From positions 1 to 64,000 of the forward strand of contig NZ_JSEF01000008.1 of assembly GCF_000805675.1 (NCBI RefSeq): a stretch of 64,000 bases of DNA, given 5' to 3'. The notes beneath the pieces are model-generated. The model was given only the letters and a program-made list of their open reading frames with translations, was not told where the DNA came from and ran no database searches. Source of the DNA: Corynebacterium minutissimum. Lineage in GTDB: Bacteria; Actinomycetota; Actinomycetes; Mycobacteriales; Mycobacteriaceae. The position numbers and the translations under genes are program-made. Below, one piece after another: positions 25,302-33,847 of the stretch (position 1 is the first letter of the stretch; each line of letters begins with the position of its first letter).

Positions 25302-26663
25302 ATGATGACCACTGTGCCTATCATCCTCGTCATTGTGGTGTGGCTTTTCATCCTCGCGCCCTGGCTGCTGCGCTCCCAGCGCCCCATGAGCCACACTGGT
25401 GAGGCATTTGAAGAGACCCGTGTGCTTTTTGAGGGTGACTCCGGTTCGGTACCTGGGCGCCGCAAGCCCCGACTCAGCAAGGACGATGTGCGCCCGAGCA
25501 GCTACAGTGCGGCCGACGACGCAGACGCTGATTACGAGCTGGTGGTTGCGGATGATCCCGCTGCGGATCATTCCCGCTCCGCGGATTCTTCTCACGGGGA
25601 GTCGAATGATGCTGATGCTGTTGCCGCGACTATCGACGGCGAAGTTGTCGAAGCAGCCTCTGAGTCTGACACAGAGTCTGTGGACGACATCGACAGCACT
25701 GCTGGCGTGGATGTTGCGGAGAACGCTCAGGCGGTGCCTGCTAACGCTGCGCAGGCTGACACGAAAGCCGATGATGGAGATGAGGACGATGACGACGATG
25801 TCATCGTGGATGAAGAGCGTATAGAAGACGCAGAGGGCGCCGAGGACGACGCTGATCGCGTTGATGCTTCTGAGGCTGAGGTCTTCACGGTTCCAGCTAA
25901 TGCATCCGTGGCTGAGGATGCGTATGAGCACGATGAAACCTACACCTCACCGGTAGACCTTCTGTACCCAGGAGCTATCGATGGGGAGGACGCTGCAGAC
26001 GAGGCCGACGGCATCAACGCAGCAGCCGATTCTGACAGCGCTGTGGAGGCCGGGGAATCGGACGCCGACGAGTCTGGCGTTGCCCTACCCGTGAGCGAAA
26101 CCATCGCGGCGGACTCGGACGCTGACGAGCAGGCGGCTAATGACTCCGATACTGAACTCTCCGCGGAAGAGCTTGCTTTCGCGCAACGCCGACTCGGCCG
26201 CGGCGGCTGGGATCCTGTCAAGGAGAAGGAAGCCTCGGCAACTCGTTATCAGCGCCGTCAGCGCACGCTCATTGGCTTGGCCATCGCCGTGGTAGCCACT
26301 GTGTGCCTCGGCATTGTGGTAGGTGGATGGACGTGGTGGTTCGCCGGCATTACTGGTGCGATCACCATTATCTACTTGGTGGCCTTGCGCTCCCAGGTGC
26401 GCCGCGAGCAGGAGCTGCTGCGTCGCCGTGTTTACCACTTGCGCCGCGCACGCCTTGGCGTGCGGAACGCGGACAACCCCGCTGAGTCCCTGCCGCCGAA
26501 CCTTCGCCGACCGGGCGCACTCGTCTTGGAAATCGACGATGAAAGCCCCGATTTCGACTACCTGCCGGTCTATGACGAGGACGATAGCGATGGCGGTTTT
26601 GACGGACCCCACAGCTCACCACGTCAACGTCGTGATGACCTCGCTGCGCGCCGCGTAGGTTAA
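25302..26663 (+). CDS. glpR: GlpR/SepX-family divisome membrane protein
   Basis: A 453-aa protein. A membrane helix at the very N-terminus (about 3-20) is followed by a conserved cytoplasmic segment (SHTGEAFEETRVLF), then about 240 residues dominated by Asp, Glu, Ala and Ser. Two close helices (about 330-370) form a hairpin in the membrane, followed by a basic stretch (LRSQVRREQELLRRRVYHL) and a C-terminal tail. This is the architecture of the SepX/GlpR family: GLPR is the membrane receptor for Glp in corynebacteria and SepX is its Streptomyces relative. ATG 25302 is preferred; GTG 25287 is possible. The long acidic region makes it a likely scaffold. Confidence 0.8.
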   Translation: MMTTVPIILVIVVWLFILAPWLLRSQRPMSHTGEAFEETRVLFEGDSGSVPGRRKPRLSKDDVRPSSYSAADDADADYELVVADDPAADHSRSADSSHGESNDADAVAATIDGEVVEAASESDTESVDDIDSTAGVDVAENAQAVPANAAQADTKADDGDEDDDDDVIVDEERIEDAEGAEDDADRVDASEAEVFTVPANASVAEDAYEHDETYTSPVDLLYPGAIDGEDAADEADGINAAADSDSAVEAGESDADESGVALPVSETIAADSDADEQAANDSDTELSAEELAFAQRRLGRGGWDPVKEKEASATRYQRRQRTLIGLAIAVVATVCLGIVVGGWTWWFAGITGAITIIYLVALRSQVRREQELLRRRVYHLRRARLGVRNADNPAESLPPNLRRPGALVLEIDDESPDFDYLPVYDEDDSDGGFDGPHSSPRQRRDDLAARRVG

Positions 26664-26744
26664 CTCCTAAGGACTAGCCGGCTCTTAATCCTCTATCCCG
26701 TCTGGTGCCTCAGGTGACTCGGGCACCTATGCGGCGGGCCCTAG

Positions 26745-27383
26745 TTAAGCCGGCCAGATTCCAGAGGTGCCTCGGCGGTGCGAGCCCATGAGGTGGGCAT
26801 CGACCATCCCGATGGCCTCCATAAGAGAAAAGCAGATCACAGGGCCGACAAATTTGAAGCCGGCTTTCTTGAGAGCCTTGGACATGTCTTGAGCTTCCTG
26901 CGTGTATTTGGGGATATCTTCCTCCCGCTCAGGTGCGATGGTCTCCTCTGGGAGGAAGCTCCATATAAACTCATCGAGCCCGCCTTCCTCGCGCAAGGCC
27001 ACCGTGGCCTTGGCGTTGGTGAGCACAGAGGTAATCTTCAGCCGGTTGCGGATAATGCGCTCATTGTCCAGGAGACGTTCAACTTCCTCGTCCCCAAAGC
27101 TGGCGAGTAAATCCGCATCAAATCCAACAAAAGCTTCGCGAAAAGCCTCGCGCTTGCGCAACACGAGCTCCCAGCTCAATCCAGCTTGAAAGCCCTCGAG
27201 ACATAGGCGCTCCAGCAACGCCGATTCTTCGTGAATGGGCATGCCCCATTCCGTGTCGTAATAGTGCTTGAGGAGCGGTGAGGCCACTGCCCATGCAGGG
27301 CGGCCGCGGCCCTCTTCGTCATAAACAAGTCCCGTATCGTTCGTCATCTCAGGTGTGGGTGGTGTCATCTCTGTAACAGTCAT
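26745..27383 (-). CDS. tag: DNA-3-methyladenine glycosylase I (Tag family) lacking zinc ligands
   Basis: A 212-aa base-excision enzyme that removes 3-methyladenine. Family motifs are clear: DTEWGMP, CLEGFQAGLSWELVLRKRE (with the catalytic-site Glu and Trp), IIRNRLKI and FKFVGPVICFSLMEAIGMV. In E. coli Tag a zinc is held by Cys4, His17, His175 and Cys179. Here the aligned positions are Ala (RPAWAVAS), Tyr (HYYDTEWG), His (DAHLMG) and Ser (GSHRR), so the zinc snap appears lost. An N-terminal extension of about 20 residues precedes the usual start. It lies next to ogt, another alkylation-repair gene, 24 bp away. Confidence 0.88.
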   Translation of the reverse strand: MTVTEMTPPTPEMTNDTGLVYDEEGRGRPAWAVASPLLKHYYDTEWGMPIHEESALLERLCLEGFQAGLSWELVLRKREAFREAFVGFDADLLASFGDEEVERLLDNERIIRNRLKITSVLTNAKATVALREEGGLDEFIWSFLPEETIAPEREEDIPKYTQEAQDMSKALKKAGFKFVGPVICFSLMEAIGMVDAHLMGSHRRGTSGIWPA

Positions 27384-27407
27384 ATCTTCTTAGACTGGGC
27401 AAACCTT

Positions 27408-27959
27408 TCAAAGGTTCCCGCCGGTGTGCTCTCGAATGAAGCGTTCTTCAAGCTCCAAGAGGAAGCGCTTAATGTCTGGGCCTCCACGATAAGCGCCAAT
27501 GTGGCCGTCCGCGCGTACCACGCGGTGACAGGGAACCACAATGGGCAGCGGGTTGGTGGCGCAGGCACTACCCGCTGCCCGTACCGCACCTTCGCTTCCC
27601 GTTGCCTGGGCTAGCTGGGCATACGTCCAGCGCGTGCCATAGGGAATGCTTCTTAGCGCATGCTGGGCGCGGCTGCGGAAGGTGAGTGGGGGAGTAGGGA
27701 CGTCGAGAAGCAGCTCAAAACTCTTTCGGTTCCCGGCGAAGTACTCGGCGAGTTGCCGGGAGGCGTCGTTCAACACCGTCAACGCTGTGTCCTCACACTG
27801 ATCGTTGTGGGCAAGCGCAGAATCCGTGGCATGAGTGGCTTTCGTGGCCGTGTTGAGGACCGGTTCCTCGGAAGAAAAATACACGTGGGACAAACCCTGA
27901 GCGCTCGCGACGAGGGTAAGCGGGCCAACCGGTGAATCCACAGTGAGCCAAGTGCGCAT
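27408..27959 (-). CDS. ogt: Methylated-DNA-[protein]-cysteine S-methyltransferase Ogt
   Basis: A 183-aa suicide enzyme that removes O6-methyl groups from guanine. The active-site PCHRV and the following GAYRGG loop, the helix-turn-helix with YAQLAQATG and the arginine finger RAAGSA are present. ATG 27959 with AAAGGA 9 bp upstream gives the standard N-terminus; the frame extends to 28151 without similarity. It probably forms one transcript with tag (24-bp gap). Confidence 0.94.
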   Translation of the reverse strand: MRTWLTVDSPVGPLTLVASAQGLSHVYFSSEEPVLNTATKATHATDSALAHNDQCEDTALTVLNDASRQLAEYFAGNRKSFELLLDVPTPPLTFRSRAQHALRSIPYGTRWTYAQLAQATGSEGAVRAAGSACATNPLPIVVPCHRVVRADGHIGAYRGGPDIKRFLLELEERFIREHTGGNL

Positions 27960-27998
27960 GGTGTGGGAGTCCTTTCGTGGGTCAGTGGGCATCCAGGG

Positions 27999-28004
27999 TA
28001 GTCT
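27999..28004 (+). promoter_or_regulatory. -10 box of leaderless doxX transcript
   Basis: TAGTCT fits TANNNT and ends 7 bp before the ATG at 28012. There is no ribosome-binding site, so transcription and translation probably begin at the same base. Confidence 0.4.
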
Positions 28005-28011
28005 ATGAAGC

Positions 28012-28425
28012 ATGAATCGACCCGCCGTTCGTGATGCCGCACTGCTCATACTCCGCGCAGTGCTGGGAATCATCTTTGTGGCACACGGCGTGGACAAAAT
28101 GTTCTTTACCGGCATGGATGAAACCACCGGACAATTCTCTGCACTGGGCATTCCGCAACCGCAGCTGTCGGCCTACTTGGCCAGCATCGCGGAAATGATT
28201 GGTGGAGCGGCCCTTGTCGTGGGGCTACTCACCACGTTCGTTGCAGGTGCATTGGCCCTTCTGATGGCCTGTGCCCTGTATTTTGTGCACTTGGGCAATG
28301 GACTCTTTAGTGCGGATGGCGGCATCGAGTATCCGCTGGTCCTCATCGTGTCCCTGCTTATGATCGTCGTGTTCGGTTCCGGCCGCGCCAGCGTAGATGG
28401 AGTGTTAAGCCGTGCTGACGCATGA
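28012..28425 (+). CDS. DoxX family membrane protein
   Basis: A 137-aa protein with four hydrophobic helices and the DoxX pattern (LILRAVLGIIFVAHGVDKMF, then EMIGGAALVVGLLT). DoxX-type proteins are small quinone-linked or thiol-stress membrane proteins; the role here is unknown. Its end overlaps the start of the anti-sigma-like gene by 14 bp, so they are coupled. Confidence 0.85.
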   Translation: MNRPAVRDAALLILRAVLGIIFVAHGVDKMFFTGMDETTGQFSALGIPQPQLSAYLASIAEMIGGAALVVGLLTTFVAGALALLMACALYFVHLGNGLFSADGGIEYPLVLIVSLLMIVVFGSGRASVDGVLSRADA

Positions 28426-29101
28426 GCAAGTGCAGGCGGCTATCTCCGCACAGCTGGATGGTGAAGTTCCCCAGCTTTCACCAGATGTCATCGATGCGCA
28501 TGTTTCTGGGTGCGCGGAGTGTGCCGCATTCCGGGATAAGGCCGCCGCGTTGTCGCGCTCATTGAGTCAAGTGGAACCGGCAGGGGCGCCACCCCGAGAT
28601 TTATCCGAGGTCATCCTCGCCGGTGTGGAACCAGAATGGCAGCGCGCCTCCAGTGCTCGTCAGGCGTCACTAACGCTGGCGCGGGTAAGCCTTGGTGCCC
28701 TGTCCGCCGTATTCCTCGTATGGGCCGTCGTGGTTGTGGTGAGTGCTTCCGGCCTGACCACCACTGGCACAGAGGGAACCCTACCGGAAGGCGCGGACCC
28801 AGAGCGCGCCCGCCTGCTTATGGAAGCAGCCGCTCTGCGTTTCGGCCTGGCTAGTGGTTTAGGTTTTGCCGCATGGCGTCCGGCATCGGCGCCTGGCCTG
28901 TTGCCGGTGGCCTGCACCATGTTCGCCTTCCTCTTTGGATTCACCATGCGCGACATCGCCTTGGGCACCGTGGGCGCTGGCCAGATCTACATTCTCGTCG
29001 CTACTGGCCTGGCTGCTGCCGGACTGGGTTGGGCGTGGGCCGCAGACCGCGGGTTTGTGTTGCGGGATGTGTACCGCACGCTCACTGCGAGCCCCCGCTA
29101 G
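28412..29101 (+). CDS. Membrane protein with zinc-finger anti-sigma-factor-like N-terminus
   Basis: A 229-aa protein. Residues 1-60 match the zf-HC2/ZAS pattern: HVSGCAECAAF gives the H-x3-C-x2-C cluster typical of anti-sigma factors. Four hydrophobic segments follow (about 85-110, 138-150, 158-180 and 186-205). No ECF sigma factor gene is adjacent, so a cognate sigma factor, if any, lies elsewhere. GTG is the start, inside the end of doxX. Confidence 0.7.
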   Translation: MLTHEQVQAAISAQLDGEVPQLSPDVIDAHVSGCAECAAFRDKAAALSRSLSQVEPAGAPPRDLSEVILAGVEPEWQRASSARQASLTLARVSLGALSAVFLVWAVVVVVSASGLTTTGTEGTLPEGADPERARLLMEAAALRFGLASGLGFAAWRPASAPGLLPVACTMFAFLFGFTMRDIALGTVGAGQIYILVATGLAAAGLGWAWAADRGFVLRDVYRTLTASPR

Positions 29102-29105
29102 GGGA

Positions 29106-30710
29106 CTAGGTCCACGACGGCAGCCACATCATCGACTGATACCAGGACTCCGGAATTATGAATCCGTAGAGGATAGGGGAGAAGTACGCGAACATGGCTA
29201 CCACCAGCGCGGCGTAACACACTGTGAGGAAGGTGCCCAGGGGAACCGCGGAGCCGAAGAGCGACGTGATCCACGGCCACGTGAGTTCGCGTCCACGACC
29301 AATCATCTGGCCCAAAGCAAGGGCGATAAGCACGATGACAAAGGGGATGAAGGCTGTGGCGTAGAAGAAGTACATCTGACGGTCAAACACCATGAGCCAC
29401 GGCAAGAAACCAGCGGCCGCACCCACGAGTGGGATGAGGAAAGATCGGTTGCGGCGCACGAGGAGCGACCACAGGCCCCACAGCACAGCGGGGATAACCA
29501 GCCACCAAATGGCGGGAGTACCGAAGAGGAACAGCATCTTGCGGCACTCGCCACCACCCCGGCAGGTGAGGTCGGTGGAGGAGTAATAGAGAATAGGGCG
29601 TGCTGCCACCAACCAGGCCCACGGCTTGGAGTCCCACGGGTGGCTGTGGCCACCGGACGACGTCAGCGAGGCGTGAAACTCCAGCACAGAGGTGTGGTAG
29701 TAGAACCAGCCGGCAAGAGGCTCGGGGAGGTGGAGGAGCCAGGACCCCTCTTCGATGGTGCCGTCCACCTTGGCATGGCGGTAAACAGCAGTTTCATCAG
29801 CGAACCACGCACGCCATGACCATACGTAGAGCGCCACAGGCACAGCAACAAGCGAAGCTAGCGCCGCCGGCGTATCGCGAATCAAGGTGCCGACGACGTA
29901 GCGGCGAACGCCGTAGAGGCGGCGCAGGGCCAGGTCGGAGAAGACGCTCATGAGCCCGAAGAACATGATGTAGTACAGGCCAGACCACTTCACCGACAGG
30001 GTAAGGCCCAAGAAAACACCGGCGGTGAAGCGCCACCAGCGGAAACCAAAACGTGGGCCGAAGTCGGACGTTCCCATTGTTCCGTTGATAAAGGCGGTGT
30101 GCAGACGCTCACGCATCTGCTGGTGGTCGCGCGCTAGCGCCCATGCGGCAGCGACGACGAAGAAGACCTGGAAGATATCGAGCATGCCGAACTTTGAGGA
30201 CACCAGCAGCACACCATCACAAACTGCTAGGAGACCCGCCAGGAAACCTACCTGCCAGGAACCAGAAAGACGACGAGCCAGTGCCATGGTGAGCAGCACG
30301 GTACCGACGCCAAAGAGAGCGGTCATACAACGCCAGCCCAGCGGTGTATAGCCAAAGACTGATTCGGAGAGAGCCACAATTTGCTTGGCTAGCGGCGGGT
30401 GCACCACAAGGCCGTATCCAGGATTGGATTCGATGCCGCCCAAAAAGAGGTTGCGCCAGCTGGTGACCATGTCCCAGGCTTGAGGAACGTAGTGCTTCTC
30501 ATCGAAGACCGGTGTTCCTTCAGACACAGGGCTGGTAAGGCCCGCGAAACGCGTGATGAACGCCAGCACGGCGATAATGGCCGTACTGATGGTGTCCGAA
30601 CGGGTCCACACGTAGGGACGAGGTACGGGCGGTGCTGGGCGCGTGTGGCGACCGGACCCAGCCGTGCGGTCCTGTCGGACGGGTCGGGCGATGGACTCTG
30701 CGATACTCAC
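29106..30710 (-). CDS. pmt: Dolichyl/polyprenyl-phosphate-mannose protein mannosyltransferase
   Basis: A 534-aa polytopic GT39 enzyme that transfers mannose from polyprenyl-phosphomannose to Ser/Thr of exported proteins. About eleven hydrophobic segments are seen. The first exported loop holds the acidic DEKHYVPQAWDM motif, the catalytic-site pattern of PMTs, and NPGYGLVVHPPLAK follows. It corresponds to pmt (cg1014) and Rv1002c, and is divergent from rsmI in the same manner. Likely substrates within this window include Rpf2 and the Thr/Ser-rich exported proteins (inference). Confidence 0.94.
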   Translation of the reverse strand: MSIAESIARPVRQDRTAGSGRHTRPAPPVPRPYVWTRSDTISTAIIAVLAFITRFAGLTSPVSEGTPVFDEKHYVPQAWDMVTSWRNLFLGGIESNPGYGLVVHPPLAKQIVALSESVFGYTPLGWRCMTALFGVGTVLLTMALARRLSGSWQVGFLAGLLAVCDGVLLVSSKFGMLDIFQVFFVVAAAWALARDHQQMRERLHTAFINGTMGTSDFGPRFGFRWWRFTAGVFLGLTLSVKWSGLYYIMFFGLMSVFSDLALRRLYGVRRYVVGTLIRDTPAALASLVAVPVALYVWSWRAWFADETAVYRHAKVDGTIEEGSWLLHLPEPLAGWFYYHTSVLEFHASLTSSGGHSHPWDSKPWAWLVAARPILYYSSTDLTCRGGGECRKMLFLFGTPAIWWLVIPAVLWGLWSLLVRRNRSFLIPLVGAAAGFLPWLMVFDRQMYFFYATAFIPFVIVLIALALGQMIGRGRELTWPWITSLFGSAVPLGTFLTVCYAALVVAMFAYFSPILYGFIIPESWYQSMMWLPSWT

Positions 30711-30748
30711 TCGGAAGAGTTTAGCGTGCGTGTGCCATGCTGGGGAGT

Positions 30749-31600
30749 ATGAGTCTTCAGCTTGAACCTTTGCCGCGCGGTGTCATTCTCGCCGCGACAC
30801 CCCTGGGCAATCCTGGTGATGCGTCCGCACGCCTCATCCAGGCTCTAGGCCACGCCGATGTTATCGCCGCGGAAGATACCCGCCGCGTACGCAATCTGGC
30901 CGCTGCCTTAGGGGCGGAGATTCGTGGCAAGGTGGTCTCCAATTTTGACCATAACGAGGCGGAACGCTCCCGCATGCTCGTGGACGCTGCTCGCACGGGC
31001 ACGGTCCTCGTCGTCTCAGACGCCGGCATGCCGCTCGTGTCCGACCCTGGCCACTCCATTGTGGATGCTGCAGTGGAGGCGGGTGTTCCGGTCACCTGCT
31101 TCCCCGGACCTTCGGCAGTACCTACTGCCTTGGCGCTCTCAGGCCTGGGTGTCGGGCACTTCCTTTTCGATGCCTTCCCTCCGCGCAAGCCCGGACCCCG
31201 CAAGGCGTGGCTGGAGTCTTTGGTCGGTGAGCGCCGCGCCATTGCCTTCTTTGAGTCTCCACACCGCCTGGCGCAGACGCTTGCCGACGCCTCCTTAATC
31301 CTCGGCGCCGAACGCCGCGCTGCCGTCTGCCGCGAGCTGACGAAGACCTACGAAGAGGTTAAGCGTGGCACCTTGGGCGAGCTCGCGGAGTGGGCCGAAG
31401 AGAATGCGCGGGGCGAAATCACCGTGGTTATCGAAGGCGGCACGGCCGAACCGGCCTCGCTGGACGAACTCGTAGCGCAGGTCCGCACCGAGGTCGACCG
31501 CGGTGTACGCGCCAAGGATGCATGCAAGCAGGCGGCCGCCGGTACCGAGTGGTCAAACCGCGAGGTGTATGACGCCTACCTTGCTGCTCGCGAAGAGTAG
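30749..31600 (+). CDS. rsmI: 16S rRNA (cytidine(1402)-2'-O)-methyltransferase RsmI
   Basis: A 283-aa tetrapyrrole-methylase-fold enzyme that modifies the decoding centre of 16S rRNA with SAM. ATPLGNPGDASAR at the start, EDTRR, SDAGMPLVSDPG, FPGPSA and FFESPHR are all family motifs. The start is either the ATG at 30749 or the one at 30737; neither has ideal spacing. It is divergent from pmt. Confidence 0.93.
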   Translation: MSLQLEPLPRGVILAATPLGNPGDASARLIQALGHADVIAAEDTRRVRNLAAALGAEIRGKVVSNFDHNEAERSRMLVDAARTGTVLVVSDAGMPLVSDPGHSIVDAAVEAGVPVTCFPGPSAVPTALALSGLGVGHFLFDAFPPRKPGPRKAWLESLVGERRAIAFFESPHRLAQTLADASLILGAERRAAVCRELTKTYEEVKRGTLGELAEWAEENARGEITVVIEGGTAEPASLDELVAQVRTEVDRGVRAKDACKQAAAGTEWSNREVYDAYLAAREE

Positions 31601-31666
31601 CCGCCGTGAATGTGGGCTTGTCCAGCATTGACGCATGGAGGTGAGCACAGTCTCTTTTACACTAAT

Positions 31667-31685
31667 TGTTATTGCTTCGTTATAG
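31667..31685 (+). promoter_or_regulatory. 11-bp-spaced direct repeat upstream of betP
   Basis: TGTTATTG (31667-31674) and CGTTATAG (31678-31685) are separated by 3 bp, the spacing described for MtrA motifs, and betP is a reported MtrA target in C. glutamicum. They are about 210 bp before the betP start. The bases are less close to GTAAC than those at 981-1010. Elsewhere in 31601-31892 I see nothing clear. Confidence 0.35.
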
Positions 31686-31892
31686 TTCTCGCCTGTGTTC
31701 GCCCTGTGTGTTGGCCTAAAATCCGCAGCCAGCTGCACAGTCGTAGGTGGATGATGGCCTGGAATGGTGATTGGGGAGGCGTCGGAAAGCGCAGGCCATG
31801 GCGCCCATTCCAGGCATATCTGCGGTCTACAGTGCATTTTAACGTAGTTCGCAGGTTGACTAGTTGGTGGGATAACACCAAGGTCTGAAGCT

Positions 31893-33740
31893 ATGACAGA
31901 CTCGACCAATGCAGACAAACTAAAGGACACGGAGGTGTCGTCGGCCGTCCCGAGCGGAGCTAGCTCCCCGAGCGCGGTGGATGACTACCATACCGTTGAC
32001 GAGCGCCTCGAGGCTGCCTCCGCTACGAGCCAGCTCCAGGACATGCTCACCAACAAGTCCTTCAACCCAGACGCCCACACGGTTCCGGCAGAAGAGAAGG
32101 ACACGGCGGAGGAGGACTTTGGCCCCGGCGGTATTGACTCGCCGATCGATTGGACCATCGTCAGCTTCGCTGGCATCCTCGTCGCTGCCATCGTGGCATG
32201 GGGACTGGCCGCGCCGGATAACTTCGGTACCTTCGCCAGCAACGCGTTGAGCTTCGTGGTCAACAACTTTGGCTGGGCCTACGTGCTCTTCGGCACCATC
32301 TTCGTCGTCTTCGTGCTCTTCATTGCGCTCTCGAAGTTCGGCACCATCCGCTTGGGCAAAATCAACGAAGAACCTGAGTTCACCACGGTGTCGTGGATCG
32401 CCATGATGTTCGCCGCTGGTATGGGCATTGGTCTGATGTTCTATGGTGCGTCCGAGCCACTCAACTACTTCAAGAACGGCGTTCCCGGCCACGGTGAACA
32501 TGAAGTTGGTACCTCCATGGCCACTGCCATGTTCCACTGGACGCTACACCCGTGGGCGGTCTACGCCATCGTTGGTCTGGCCATTGCGTACTCGACGTTC
32601 CGCATCGGCCGCAAGCAGCTGCTGAGCCAGACCTTTGTGCCGCTCATCGGTCAGCGCAATGCTGACGGTGCCGTGGGCAAGATCATTGACATCCTGGCCA
32701 TCTTCGCCACCGTCTTCGGTACCGCCTGCTCCCTGGGCCTCGGTGCTACCCAGATCCAGGCGGGCCTTGAGGCATCCGGTCTCATTGAGAATCCTTCCCA
32801 GGGCGTGGTCATTGGCATCGTGCTCGTGCTGACTCTAGCCTTCATCCTGTCCGCGATGTCCGGTGTGGGCAAGGGTATTCAGTACCTGTCCAACGCCAAC
32901 ATGGTCTTGGCTGCCCTGCTGGCCATCTTCGTGTTCATCCTGGGACCCACGGTGACGATTCTCAACCAGATCCCTGGCTCTATTGGTAACTACTTGGCCA
33001 ACTTCACCGAGATGATCGCCCGTACCGCCGAGTCCAACAACGGTACTGCTGGTGAGTGGCTATCCACGTGGACCATCTTCTACTGGGCATGGTGGGTCTC
33101 TTGGTCTCCGTTCGTTGGTATGTTCTTGGCCCGCATTTCCCGCGGCCGCTCCGTGCGCGAGTTCTGCATCGGCGTGCTTCTCGTTCCGGCTGGTGTATCC
33201 ACCGTGTGGTTCGCCATCTTCGGCGGCACCGCCATCCACATGGAGCAGAATGGCAACTCCATCTCTGGTGACTCCGCAGAGCAGGAATTGTTTAACCTTC
33301 TGCAGAACCTGCCTGGTGGCTTCATCGCCGGCATTGTCGCCGCAATCCTGCTGGCTACGTTCTTCATTACGTCGGCAGACTCCGCGTCCACCGTCATGGG
33401 CTCCATGTCCCAGTCTGGTGCCACCACCGCTAAGCCGTGGCTATCCGCCGTCTGGGGCGTGCTCACCGCTGCGGTTGGCCTGACCCTGCTGCTCTCTAGC
33501 GAGGATTCCCTGTCCAACCTGCAGAATGTCACCATCGTGGCAGCGCTGCCCTTCCTCTTCATCGTCGTCGGTCTCATGTTTGCTATCTACAAGGACCTGA
33601 GCAACGACGTCATCTACAAGGAGTACCGCGAATCCCAGGCCTTCCAGCGCAAACTGGCCCGTGAGCGTCGTCTGCACCGCGAGTTCCAGCGCGAACAGGC
33701 CTTCAAGGAGCGCCGCCGCCAGCACAAGCAGAAGCACTAA
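31893..33740 (+). CDS. betP: Glycine betaine transporter BetP
   Basis: A 615-aa BCCT-family sodium/betaine symporter. An acidic N-terminal tail of about 75 residues precedes twelve membrane helices. [14 protein letters not shown] (glycine-rich helix) and the tryptophan-rich [16 protein letters not shown] segment, which lines the betaine site, are present. The C-terminal tail of about 45 residues is highly basic ([19 protein letters not shown]), matching the osmosensing helix of C. glutamicum BetP that responds to potassium and membrane state. It imports compatible solute in hyperosmotic stress. Confidence 0.96.
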   Translation: MTDSTNADKLKDTEVSSAVPSGASSPSAVDDYHTVDERLEAASATSQLQDMLTNKSFNPDAHTVPAEEKDTAEEDFGPGGIDSPIDWTIVSFAGILVAAIVAWGLAAPDNFGTFASNALSFVVNNFGWAYVLFGTIFVVFVLFIALSKFGTIRLGKINEEPEFTTVSWIAMMFAAGMGIGLMFYGASEPLNYFKNGVPGHGEHEVGTSMATAMFHWTLHPWAVYAIVGLAIAYSTFRIGRKQLLSQTFVPLIGQRNADGAVGKIIDILAIFATVFGTACSLGLGATQIQAGLEASGLIENPSQGVVIGIVLVLTLAFILSAMSGVGKGIQYLSNANMVLAALLAIFVFILGPTVTILNQIPGSIGNYLANFTEMIARTAESNNGTAGEWLSTWTIFYWAWWVSWSPFVGMFLARISRGRSVREFCIGVLLVPAGVSTVWFAIFGGTAIHMEQNGNSISGDSAEQELFNLLQNLPGGFIAGIVAAILLATFFITSADSASTVMGSMSQSGATTAKPWLSAVWGVLTAAVGLTLLLSSEDSLSNLQNVTIVAALPFLFIVVGLMFAIYKDLSNDVIYKEYRESQAFQRKLARERRLHREFQREQAFKERRRQHKQKH

Positions 33741-33795
33741 CGCTTAAAGCGCTGGCGAAGAATTGCCCGTCAAGCGCCTTACTGCGCGCTCTTTT

Positions 33796-33830
33796 ACACC
33801 CCCCTCACTGCACGTACGGTGAGGGGGTGT
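33796..33830 (+). terminator. Long GC hairpin between betP and metS
   Basis: ACACCCCCCTCAC (33796-33808) pairs with GTGAGGGGGTGT (33819-33830), one base bulged. It is 56 bp past the betP stop but only 17 bp before the metS ATG and lacks a U-run. It may terminate betP or structure the metS leader. Confidence 0.55.
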
Positions 33831-33847
33831 TCGATAGAGTAGAGGGC

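Noticed and set aside
28866..29819. 317-aa plus-strand open frame crossing from the anti-sigma-like gene into pmt
   Set aside because: It is out of frame with both real genes, and its product is low-complexity Arg/Gly/Glu without similarity.
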